Assembly: GCA_963825075.1 (NCBI GenBank)
Contig: CAWGRX010000026.1
Location: 1 to 64,000, forward strand
Direction of reading: 5' to 3'
Length of the DNA: 64,000 nucleotides
From: CAWAVN01 sp963825075
GTDB lineage: Bacteria; Planctomycetota; Planctomycetia; Planctomycetales; Planctomycetaceae
In this document: positions 44,947 to 52,734 of the stretch, one piece after another
Position numbering within the stretch: the stretch's first letter is position 1
Layout of the letters: each line of letters begins with the position of its first letter
The notes under the pieces: model-generated
Seen by the model: only the letters and a program-made list of their open reading frames with translations
Told to the model about the DNA's origin: nothing
Databases searched by the model: none
Translations under genes and position numbers: made by a program

Positions 44947-45300
44947 TTATGTCGGATTCAATTTTTTTGAAAAAATAATCATCAGTCCCCTTGTGATCTG
45001 ACGTATTCTGTCACACCAAAGTTCTTGAGAGGGAGACAACCGCCCGCTGTCGCCCCCCTTCTTGACGCCCGCGGCGCTATCCAAGCGAAGCCCGGCATGA
45101 ACCGGCTTGGCCTTCGAGGAATGACACTCGTAGCAATACCTGGCCAGCAACGGTCGAATCTTCCGTTCGAAATGCCGGTACGCCTCCCCCTTCGGGACAG
45201 AGGAATCCGCCAATGCGAACGGCTTCGGACCGAAGAAAAGCAGGATCAGAAATGCGATACGACGATCAATGACGATAGGACACATAGAGCATTTATTCAT
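44947..45300 (-). pseudogene. N-terminal fragment of a PSCyt1 (planctomycete cytochrome c) gene
   Basis: From the ATG at 45300 the frame has a signal-like helix (AFLILLFFGPKPFALA) and then FERKIRPLLARYCYECHSSK with the haem site C56-x-x-C59-H60 and AGLRLDSAAGVKKGGDSG. This is the start of the DUF1553/DUF1549 (PSD1) proteins that are usually ~800-1000 aa and lie directly before a DUF1501 gene. Here it ends after ~85 recognisable residues and points away from the DUF1501 gene at 45.5 kb. Confidence 0.75.
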
Positions 45301-45518
45301 GCATGATGGGTGACAAACAATCTAAATATGGATAGATCTTACACAATGCCAGAAACGCGCACCAAGCTTTCCACGGGTTTGGGCCAGGTTGCCGGGGATG
45401 GGCGTTTCGAGATGAGATCCGGGGAATGGCGCACCGGAAACCCACGCCCAATCATGGTAAACTGCGGGAATACACTAAATCAAAATGGTCGATCGATTTC
45501 TCGGAAGAGGCACCATCC

Positions 45519-46943
45519 ATGCCAGGGATCACGGAAAATATCCCGGGACAACAATCGCAGCTGCACCGCCGCGATTGGCTGCAAGCGACCGGTGCGGCGG
45601 CCTTGTCCGGCTTGGCCGCATCACCCGTCGCTTTCGCTGACAGCGCGGCCCGGCCCCGCGGTTTTGGGCGGGCCAAAGCGGTGATTGTCGTCTTCGCGAA
45701 CGGCGGGCAAAGCCAATTGGAGACATGGGATCCGAAACCGAACGCTCCGAGGGAAATTCGCGGCGCATTCAATGCGATTTCAACGGCCGTTCCCGGCAAC
45801 TTTGTCGGAGAGCACATGCCCCGCCTGGCCCAATTGGCGGACCGATATACGATCTTGCGTACGATGTCACACGAAGATCTTGATCACGGCTCCGCGTTTT
45901 ATTTGTCCATGACGGGACATTATCACAAACGTCGTTCCTCAAATCCTCCGCCGGATTCGACGGATCTGCCGTCCTATGGATCGGTGCTCGAACGCCTGCG
46001 TCCCAATCCGCATTTTCCGCAAACTTCGATTCACGTGAACGCTCCCGCAATTACGCCGAGGATCCCAGCTCCGGGACAGTTTGGCGGCGTTTTAGGCCGC
46101 GACTACGCCCCGATGGTCGTCGGAAATGTCGTCGCCGAGCCGGTCGTCATCCCCGGCTTGATGCCGCAGGAGTCCCTCCCGCAAGATCGCCTCGAAAAAC
46201 GCAAGACGCTCCTGGGATCGCTGGAAAATGCTCAGGCTCATCCAGGTCGCTGGCAAAAGGTCGGGGAGATGAGCACCCTCTATGCACAGGCCTTCGACAT
46301 GTTGGCCACGCCCGCCACGCGCGGCGCATTTGATCTTGCCGCCGAGCCGGAGAAAGTTCGGGATCGATATGGGCGAAATCGATCCGGCCAGGCGTTGTTG
46401 CTAGCGCGCCGCCTCGTGGAAGCTGGCGTCCCGCTGATCACTGTGTATGAGACGCATTGTAACCGCGGCCAGGATCTCGAGCCTGACGATACCGATGCGT
46501 ATGGATGGGACACCCATAACGATATTTTCTATGCGCTGCGCGAGCGGCTTCTCCCGCGTTTTGACCTCGGGCTATCCGCATTAATTGAAGACCTGGATGA
46601 ACGCGGCCTTCTCGACGAAACGCTGGTCGTCTCTATGGGCGAATTTGGACGCGCTCTGCGCGTCGCTTTCGAAGCGAATTTCAAAGGGGCCTCGCCGGGA
46701 CGAAAACATTGGTCCGCCTGTTATTCCGTCATGCTCGCCGGTGCCGGGATCAAACGAGGGGCGGTCGTCGGTCGTTCGGATGGTTCGGCCGCTTATCCCA
46801 GATCGGAAAAATTCGGTCCCTGGGATCTCACTGCCACAATCTTCTCCGCCCTCGGTCTCGATCCGACGAGCCACTTTACTGATACGCTGGGCCGCCGGTT
46901 CCCCATCTCAACGGGACGGCCAATCGAGACGATTTATGCCTGA
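45519..46943 (+). CDS. DUF1501 family Tat-exported protein
   Basis: A 474-aa protein from the ATG at 45519. The N-terminus is a Tat signal (HRRDWLQATGAAALSGLAA). The body has the DUF1501 pattern: AVIVVFANGGQSQLETWDPK, TILRTMSHEDLDHGS, YGWDTHNDIFY, VVSMGEFGRALRV and the C-terminal LDPTSHFTDTLGRRF. DUF1501 belongs to the alkaline phosphatase/sulfatase-like fold group, and its metal-binding residues (Asp/His) appear retained. These genes normally pair with PSD1 cytochrome genes; only a fragment of one remains nearby. Substrate unknown. The next gene starts 31 bases downstream. Confidence 0.87.
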   Translation: MPGITENIPGQQSQLHRRDWLQATGAAALSGLAASPVAFADSAARPRGFGRAKAVIVVFANGGQSQLETWDPKPNAPREIRGAFNAISTAVPGNFVGEHMPRLAQLADRYTILRTMSHEDLDHGSAFYLSMTGHYHKRRSSNPPPDSTDLPSYGSVLERLRPNPHFPQTSIHVNAPAITPRIPAPGQFGGVLGRDYAPMVVGNVVAEPVVIPGLMPQESLPQDRLEKRKTLLGSLENAQAHPGRWQKVGEMSTLYAQAFDMLATPATRGAFDLAAEPEKVRDRYGRNRSGQALLLARRLVEAGVPLITVYETHCNRGQDLEPDDTDAYGWDTHNDIFYALRERLLPRFDLGLSALIEDLDERGLLDETLVVSMGEFGRALRVAFEANFKGASPGRKHWSACYSVMLAGAGIKRGAVVGRSDGSAAYPRSEKFGPWDLTATIFSALGLDPTSHFTDTLGRRFPISTGRPIETIYA

Positions 46944-46974
46944 TCGATAGGGCTTTTTCAGCGAGATTTGACGA

Positions 46975-48066
46975 ATGCTTCAAGACATCAATCTTCGTGA
47001 ACTCGCCGATATGCGCGGGAACGGCCGAGATTTTGTTTCGATTTACTTCCCCACGGCCGAAGGACTGGACAGTCTCAAAGGCCGGCTCCGAAACTTACGG
47101 CACCTGCTTGAAGACGAACGCGACGAAGCGGAGCACTTCGAGGTGACCTTGCAGCGGATCCGGCGGCTGATCGAAGATCATCCCACGGATGCGCAAAGTC
47201 TGTGCGCTTTCGGATGTGACTTATTGGACTTCGCCCGCGGCTATCCCATAAGCATGGCTGTTAGAAGCGAAGTGCATGTGGGGCCGTCGCCTTATATCCG
47301 ACCGCTCGCGGAATTGCAGGATGAGTATCAGACATTCGCGGTCGTGGCCTGCAATAACAAGTCCACACGGATTTACCTCGTGACCAACGAAACGGCGGAA
47401 TTGGAGGAGCGAGTGAAGGGGGACGTGAAGAACCGCGTCCACAAGGGCGGATGGTCGCAGAAACGTTACGCCCACCGTCGCGAACAGCAGCTTCATCATT
47501 ACGGTAACGAGGTCGCAGAGGTACTGGCCGATCTCGTGCGGAAGAACGGCATTGAACGCGTGATTCTTGCAGGCTCCGAAGAGACCATGAACGAGATCGA
47601 AGGCGACTTGGAACCCTTCGTCGCCCAACGAATCGTCGGGAAGCGGCGGTTCGATCTGCATCGAGGCGAGGACGAACTGATCGACGATGTTTACCAGGCG
47701 TATTTTGAACTGGAACGGGAACAGGAACTTCACTTGTGGGAGCGGATCAAGGGCGAGTACAAGCGGCACGGTTTGGCGGCCGTCGGCCCCACAGACGTTC
47801 TGGACGCCTTCCGGCTGGGGCAGGTTGAAGAACTCCTCGTAGACCGCGGTGCCCAAGTCAAGGGCACACAGTGCCGAGACTGCGAAGCGGTCATTGAGGG
47901 CTCGCCGCAAAATTGTCCGAGTTGCGGGTCGCGGTCCGTTTTCGAATTGGATTTGATTGATGAACTCACCAAGCAAGCCGAATTGACGAGCGCACAAGTT
48001 GAATATAGCGAAGCAATACCGGGACTCGCGAAAGCGGGCCACGTCGCGGCACTTTTGCGTTGGTAA
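46975..48066 (+). CDS. eRF1-like (bacterial/archaeal release-factor family) protein
   Basis: A 363-aa protein from the ATG at 46975. An N-terminal domain (1-125) is followed by an eRF1 domain 2-like region with KGGWSQKRYAHRREQQLHHY (~160-180). In eRF1 the equivalent GGQ loop enters the peptidyl transferase centre; here it reads GGW. Next is an eRF1 domain 3-like region (IERVILAGSEETMNEI ... VAQRIVGKRRFDL) and a C-terminal zinc ribbon (CRDCEAVIEGSPQNCPSCGS, ~300-320). Related bacterial proteins (the baeRF/VLRF1 groups) are thought to act on stalled ribosomes. It lies 31 bases after DUF1501, so the two may be co-transcribed. Confidence 0.75.
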   Translation: MLQDINLRELADMRGNGRDFVSIYFPTAEGLDSLKGRLRNLRHLLEDERDEAEHFEVTLQRIRRLIEDHPTDAQSLCAFGCDLLDFARGYPISMAVRSEVHVGPSPYIRPLAELQDEYQTFAVVACNNKSTRIYLVTNETAELEERVKGDVKNRVHKGGWSQKRYAHRREQQLHHYGNEVAEVLADLVRKNGIERVILAGSEETMNEIEGDLEPFVAQRIVGKRRFDLHRGEDELIDDVYQAYFELEREQELHLWERIKGEYKRHGLAAVGPTDVLDAFRLGQVEELLVDRGAQVKGTQCRDCEAVIEGSPQNCPSCGSRSVFELDLIDELTKQAELTSAQVEYSEAIPGLAKAGHVAALLRW

Positions 48067-48170
48067 CGCTCGTCGCAATTGACGACTGGCGCATCGGCCC
48101 GTCGCCGTTCGCTGTTTTCGTTGTGACGAAACTCGAGTGTGTGCGCCGGCAATCAAAATGAGAGGATAAA

Positions 48171-48965
48171 ATGATGAACGCAAAGAGCTTCGTGTTTGTG
48201 TGGGGAGTTTGCGGCGTGCTGCCTGTTCGCGCCGTTGTTGCAGACGAGCTTCATGCGGAGTTTGGCGTGACGGGGACGTTTTCCATCGTCGCGGTCGATC
48301 CGGAAACCGGCGTTTGCGGAGCGGCGGTGGCCAGCAAATATCCTGCGGTCGGAAAAGTTGTGCCTTATGCGCGGGCGGGCGTGGGTGCGTTCTGCACGCA
48401 GCATTGGCACCACCCGCCTTGGGGGGAAAAAGCCTTGGACCTTTTGGAACAGGGGCACGGCTCCGAGGAGGTCTTGGGGATGTTGCTCAAAGACGATGAA
48501 CGCCGCGACAAGCGGCAATTGGCGATCATCGACATCCTCGGGCGGGCGGCAAATCGCAATCCGGCAGACGCCGACAAGTCGGGCGTCTATTGGGGAGCGA
48601 TGAGCGGCCGCTTCTATGCGTGCCAAGGCAACACGCTCGCGGGGCGCGAAGTCATCACCGCGATGGCGAAAGCCTATGAAGAAACCAAAGGGAGCGTGGC
48701 GGACCGCCTGATGGCAGCTTTGGTGGCAGGCGACTGTGCCGGCGGCGATCATCGCGGCCGCCTTGCCGCGGGGATCCGGATCACCAAACCGGGCGTCAAA
48801 GGGTATTGGTTGGAACTGCAAGTCGAGAAAAGCGATGATGCCGTCGTCGATTTGCTCAAGAAATATGCCGAGTTGAAACACGAAGCCAAAGGCGATTGGC
48901 GCGGCGGCAAGTTGCCTTTTCAGCCTCCTTGTTCTACAGGCGAAAAGCCGTCGAAGTCCAATTGA
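48171..48965 (+). CDS. DUF1028 family protein, exported
   Basis: A 264-aa protein from the ATG at 48171 with a signal-like N-terminus (FVFVWGVCGVLPVRAVVA). The DUF1028 core starts with TFSIVAVDPETGVCGAAVAS, then GVGAFCTQHWHHP, GKALDLLEQG-like helices, and YACQGNTLAGREVI. The family has an Ntn-hydrolase-like fold; the conserved T40-F-S start is where a nucleophile would be exposed after cleavage. The activity is not established. The last 30 bases overlap a decayed gene on the other strand. Confidence 0.82.
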   Translation: MMNAKSFVFVWGVCGVLPVRAVVADELHAEFGVTGTFSIVAVDPETGVCGAAVASKYPAVGKVVPYARAGVGAFCTQHWHHPPWGEKALDLLEQGHGSEEVLGMLLKDDERRDKRQLAIIDILGRAANRNPADADKSGVYWGAMSGRFYACQGNTLAGREVITAMAKAYEETKGSVADRLMAALVAGDCAGGDHRGRLAAGIRITKPGVKGYWLELQVEKSDDAVVDLLKKYAELKHEAKGDWRGGKLPFQPPCSTGEKPSKSN

Positions 48966-49230
48966 AAACCTGATGGGCTTGCGGAAGAATTCTCCTCTGT
49001 TTCTCGCCATTTCGCCAGCCGATGGTTTCGTGCAGAACAATGCGCCCCTTTCGCACCACCAAAAGGTCGGCCCCATGAATGTCGCCGTGCTCGACCAACT
49101 GCCGAACTTCATTGATGCCGCGAGCCAGGATGTCAGGTGCGATCCCCACAGCCTGTGGCCGCCCGACGCTCGGGCGACGGTAGGTCGATCTCGAAACGCT
49201 GCTGACTGGAAACTTATCGAGGACCTTCAT
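48934..49230 (-). pseudogene. Beta-lactamase (class C-like serine hydrolase) N-terminal fragment
   Basis: Residues ~30-75 (GINEVRQLVEHGDIHGADLL, VRKGRIVLHETIGWRNGEK) match the start of planctomycete beta-lactamase-related serine hydrolases. The sequence stops before the catalytic SxxK motif, and the YxN part is absent. There is no signal peptide. Its ATG at 49230 overlaps the ATG of the aldo/keto reductase on the other strand in a shared CATG. Confidence 0.65.
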
Positions 49231-50122
49231 GATCAGAAAAACGCTCGGACGGACGGGCCTGGAAGTGACGCAACTGGGCTACGGCAGCATGGGGCTGCGG
49301 GGACCAAAGACATGGGGCGTGCGAGTTGTGAGCGAAGAGGACGCGGCGGCGTTTCTCAACCGCGTGCTTGACGCCGGCATCAATTTCATCGACACGTCCC
49401 CCGATTACGGCCTCAGCGAAGAGCGGATCGGCCGGGCCATCGGCCACCGGCGAAGCGAGTTCTATCTGGCGACCAAGTGCGGCTGTGTCTCTACCCAGCA
49501 CGAGGACCACCTGGAAATCAACCACATCTGGAACAAGGACGTGATCGAACGGAACATCGAAACCAGCCTCCGCCGCCTGCGGACGGAGTATGTCGATGTG
49601 CTTCAATTCCACGGAGGCGAGGCCGAGACGCTCCAAAAGCAAGGGCTGATCGAGTTACTGATGAAATTTCGCGATCAGGGTCTGGTGCGGTTCATCGGCG
49701 TTTCCAGTTCCCTGCCAAACTTGCCCGGCCTGATCGATCTGGGCGTATTCGACACCTTTCAGATTCCCTATTCGTGCCTGGTTCCGAAACACCACGAGTG
49801 GATCACGAAGGCCGCCGAAACCGGAGCGGGCATTATCATTCGCGGCGGCATTGCCCACGGCGGTCCCGATGCCGAGATTCGCCGGCCCGCGCTTGAAGAC
49901 GTTTGGGGCCAGGCGAAACTCGACGCGATTCTTCCCGAGGGCATGTCGAGGGCCGAATTGATCCTCCGCTATACGCTCTCCCACCCGCACTGCCACACGA
50001 CGATCGTCGGGACGTGCAGCCCGTCTCACTTAGAGGAAAACCTTGCGGCGGCACAGCGCGGTCCGCTGCCTGCGGAACTGTGCAGGGAGATCACGGCCGG
50101 TGTCGCAAACTTGACCGATTGA
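49229..50122 (+). CDS. Aldo/keto reductase
   Basis: A 297-aa TIM-barrel oxidoreductase from the ATG at 49229. The catalytic tetrad is visible: D55 (FIDTSPDYG), Y60, K83 (ATKCG) and H128 (VLQFHGG). The C-terminal IVGTCSPSHLEENLAA is the NADPH-binding end. It reduces aldehydes or ketones with NADPH in the cytoplasm; substrate unknown. Slightly shorter than the usual 310-340 aa. It begins 107 bases after the start of a beta-lactamase fragment on the other strand and shares the CATG with it. Confidence 0.88.
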   Translation: MIRKTLGRTGLEVTQLGYGSMGLRGPKTWGVRVVSEEDAAAFLNRVLDAGINFIDTSPDYGLSEERIGRAIGHRRSEFYLATKCGCVSTQHEDHLEINHIWNKDVIERNIETSLRRLRTEYVDVLQFHGGEAETLQKQGLIELLMKFRDQGLVRFIGVSSSLPNLPGLIDLGVFDTFQIPYSCLVPKHHEWITKAAETGAGIIIRGGIAHGGPDAEIRRPALEDVWGQAKLDAILPEGMSRAELILRYTLSHPHCHTTIVGTCSPSHLEENLAAAQRGPLPAELCREITAGVANLTD

Positions 50123-50318
50123 AAAACGAATCCCCCGAACCCCGCGGAAATCCGAAACGAATGCACTTGGCCGCGGCGGGCAACTCACGGCTGGATGACA
50201 GTGCCAGATATTGGGCTTCCGCATTGCAGGCTTGCCTGCTTTTTGTATCCAGTACCAAATGCCGCGGTGATCGGTTATCCTGAACGCACAACAAATCGGG
50301 ATTTCGAGGAGCAATCAA

Positions 50319-51665
50319 ATGTTGAACATCCAAGGCAACTCGGTTGGACTTTGTGACGGGATACCGCGGCGGTCCTTTTTGCAGATTGGCGGCCTGGCGA
50401 TGGGGGGCGCGGCGCTTCCGCAGATCCTTGCCGCCGAAGACCGGCAAGGAACATCGTCGCCGCACAAAGCCGTGATCATGATTTTCCTGGCCGGCGGACC
50501 GCCCCATCAGGACATGCTCGATCTCAAGCCGAACGCTCCGCAAGAAGTCCGCGGCGAGTTCGACCCGATTGCCACGAGCGTCCCGGGCATTCAGATCAGC
50601 GAACTGATGCCCCGCGTCGCGAGCCGGATGGACAAGTTCGCAATCATCCGATCGCTCGTGGGGGCCGAGGGCCGGCACGATTCGTTCGAGTGCTGCACCG
50701 GCCGGCACTTCGCAGGCAAGCAGCCGCAGGGAGGCTGGCCTGCGATGGGCTCTTCCCTGTCCAAGCTCTTCGGGCCGGTCGATCCCTCCGTGCCGCCTTA
50801 CGTGGACCTTTCGCAGAAGATGGCCCACGATCCGTGGAACATCAAAGGGCCGGGGTTTCTCGGAATGGCCCATGCGCCGTTCCGTGCCGACGGCGAGTCG
50901 ATGAAGAACATGCGCGTCAGCCCGGATGGAACTGCAAGGCTCGACCGCCGTGCTCCGCTGCTCGGCGAGCTGGACCGTTTTCGCCGCGTGGCGGACGATC
51001 GGTTGGAATCCGGAATCTACGACACCTTCACCGAACAGGCCTTGGGCGTGCTCAGCTCATCGAAGCTCGTCAAAGCCCTCGATGTGGAACAGGAAGATCC
51101 GGAAGTCCGCGCTCGCTATGGCCAGGACGATCCGCAGGTGCTCGGCTATTCGCTCGATAAGGGCTATCAGGCGCTGATGTCGCGATTCCTGCAAGCCCGC
51201 CGGCTCGTGGAAGCCGGCGTGCGCTGCGTGACGTGCAGCTTTGCGCATTTCGACTGGCACGGCAACAATTTCGGCAGTGCCCGCAAAGTCGTTCCGCTGT
51301 TGGATCATGGCGTGGCCGCGCTGGTCGAGGACCTGCACGAGCGCGGTCTCGATCGAGATGTGACGGTGCTGGTGTGGGGCGAATTTGGCCGAACGCCCAA
51401 AATCAACGAGCGGGCGGGGCGGGACCATTGGCCGAGAGTCCATGCCGCCTTGATGGCCGGCGGAGGCATGGCGACCGGACAGGTCGTCGGCTCGACAAAC
51501 CGCTTGGCGGAAGAAGCCGCGACTCGGCCCGTTCCCATGCAAGAGGTGTTCGCTACGGTTTACCACAACCTCGGCATTGATGTTGCCCAGACGACGATTC
51601 CCGATCACAACGGACGCCCGCAATACCTCGTGGAGCGGCATGACGTGATTCGCGAGTTGGTTTGA
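50319..51665 (+). CDS. DUF1501 family Tat-exported protein
   Basis: A 448-aa protein from the ATG at 50319 (AGGAGC upstream). Tat signal PRRSFLQIGGLAMGGAALPQ, then KAVIMIFLAGGPPHQDMLDL, KFAIIRSLVGAEGRHDSFEC, CSFAHFDWHGNN, LVWGEFGRTPKINERAGRDH and AAGGGMATGQV-like segments: the full DUF1501 pattern. It differs from the 45.5 kb copy (GGGGMxxG end and RDHW site intact). No PSD1 gene is beside it. Predicted periplasmic metalloprotein of the alkaline phosphatase fold group. Confidence 0.88.
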   Translation: MLNIQGNSVGLCDGIPRRSFLQIGGLAMGGAALPQILAAEDRQGTSSPHKAVIMIFLAGGPPHQDMLDLKPNAPQEVRGEFDPIATSVPGIQISELMPRVASRMDKFAIIRSLVGAEGRHDSFECCTGRHFAGKQPQGGWPAMGSSLSKLFGPVDPSVPPYVDLSQKMAHDPWNIKGPGFLGMAHAPFRADGESMKNMRVSPDGTARLDRRAPLLGELDRFRRVADDRLESGIYDTFTEQALGVLSSSKLVKALDVEQEDPEVRARYGQDDPQVLGYSLDKGYQALMSRFLQARRLVEAGVRCVTCSFAHFDWHGNNFGSARKVVPLLDHGVAALVEDLHERGLDRDVTVLVWGEFGRTPKINERAGRDHWPRVHAALMAGGGMATGQVVGSTNRLAEEAATRPVPMQEVFATVYHNLGIDVAQTTIPDHNGRPQYLVERHDVIRELV

Positions 51666-51809
51666 GGATCCGATGCACCCGTTCTCTCTTTTGTCTCTCG
51701 GGCTGTAAAGGGCAATTTCAACTATTCAGCGACGCTAGAGGATGGATCGGGGGCGAATCGCGTTCCGGCGGTGAGTTATCCCCAGTGGAAGTCGCGATTC
51801 TCGCGTGAT

Positions 51810-51893
51810 GCCCTGTCACGGAACTCGACGAAATTCGCCATGAAGTCGGGCGACTGCCCGATGAAGTGAACGAACTCAAGGAGAGGCGTTGAT
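51810..51893 (+). other. Tail of a truncated upstream gene
   Basis: A short open frame ends with VTELDEIRHEVGRLPDEVNE and LKERR before a TGA that overlaps the ATG of the next gene (TGATG). It reads like the coupled end of a preceding gene. Upstream, at 51801-51809, there is an in-frame stop, so the rest has been lost or shifted. The 226 bases after the DUF1501 gene hold nothing else I recognise. Confidence 0.3.
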
Positions 51894-52512
51894 GAGCCTG
51901 TTGGACTTACTCTTTGGCGGCAAGAAGCAAACCAACGTCGAAGTCGTCCCTGACCGAATTTGGATGACCACAGAGGCCAAGTTTACAGGGTTGGCCAAGG
52001 ACGTTGCCGAGCGTTTAAACTCCGAAACCGTTGCGATTCTGCTTGTCGCACATTTCCGCGACGTGCTGACCCGCCTCGAAGAGCTTGCCAATCAGCAACA
52101 CTCGCATGTGCCCGTGAAAGCTGTTCTGGCAGCCAATCTGAATTCGGAACTCGCCGCCGGTCTAAATCTTGGCGAGTCGGCGATGGTTGATGTCATTGTT
52201 GGTGAACGGCATCCCTTGCCGTCTGTGGATGACCGTCTCGAGGAGTTCGCCAATGAGTTGCCGTGCCGCTGCCGTTTTTCACGTCACGTCTCGCTGGACG
52301 ATGCAGTCATGAAAGTTTTCGCCGGTGAGTTCGTGCAGAGCATGCTCAGAAAGCTCGGAATGACTGAAACCGAATTCATCGAGAGCCAGATCGTCTCTCG
52401 TCGCATCCGAAAGTCCCAACAAAAGATCGAAGGGACGGCCATCGGGAGCCTCGATGCCGAATCCGCAGCCGAATGGCTGGAGAAGAACTGTCCGGACCTG
52501 GCAAGCCTGTAA
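51892..52512 (+). CDS. Conserved-looking hypothetical cytoplasmic protein
   Basis: A 206-aa protein from the ATG at 51892 with AAGGAGAGG upstream. It has no signal or membrane helix. It shows alternating helices and strands (AKDVAERLNSETVAILLVAH, VPVKAVLAANLNSELAAGL, ELPCRCRFSRHVSLDDAVM) ending in LEKNCPDLASL. The middle sequence ALNLGESAMVDVIVGERHP-like looks like a beta-rich nucleotide- or metal-site region, but I cannot name a family. The gene is probably coupled to a lost upstream partner. Confidence 0.6.
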   Translation: MSLLDLLFGGKKQTNVEVVPDRIWMTTEAKFTGLAKDVAERLNSETVAILLVAHFRDVLTRLEELANQQHSHVPVKAVLAANLNSELAAGLNLGESAMVDVIVGERHPLPSVDDRLEEFANELPCRCRFSRHVSLDDAVMKVFAGEFVQSMLRKLGMTETEFIESQIVSRRIRKSQQKIEGTAIGSLDAESAAEWLEKNCPDLASL

Positions 52513-52734
52513 AATTGCCACGGGAGAATGGCAAGTTACCAATGTCACCGGAGGGGGATGCAGGGTTTGGCGTCCGGCTGTCGGACAGGGCCAAGCTCGC
52601 AATCGTGTCGGCGGCGGTTTTTTCAACGGCGGTTCGGATCGGCTTGATAAGCGCACGGCGTTGATTCTCGTTCGGATTTCGCCCTACAATCGGCGAAATG
52701 CAGCTCCGTCCTATCTGCAATTCGAGGTCGTTTT

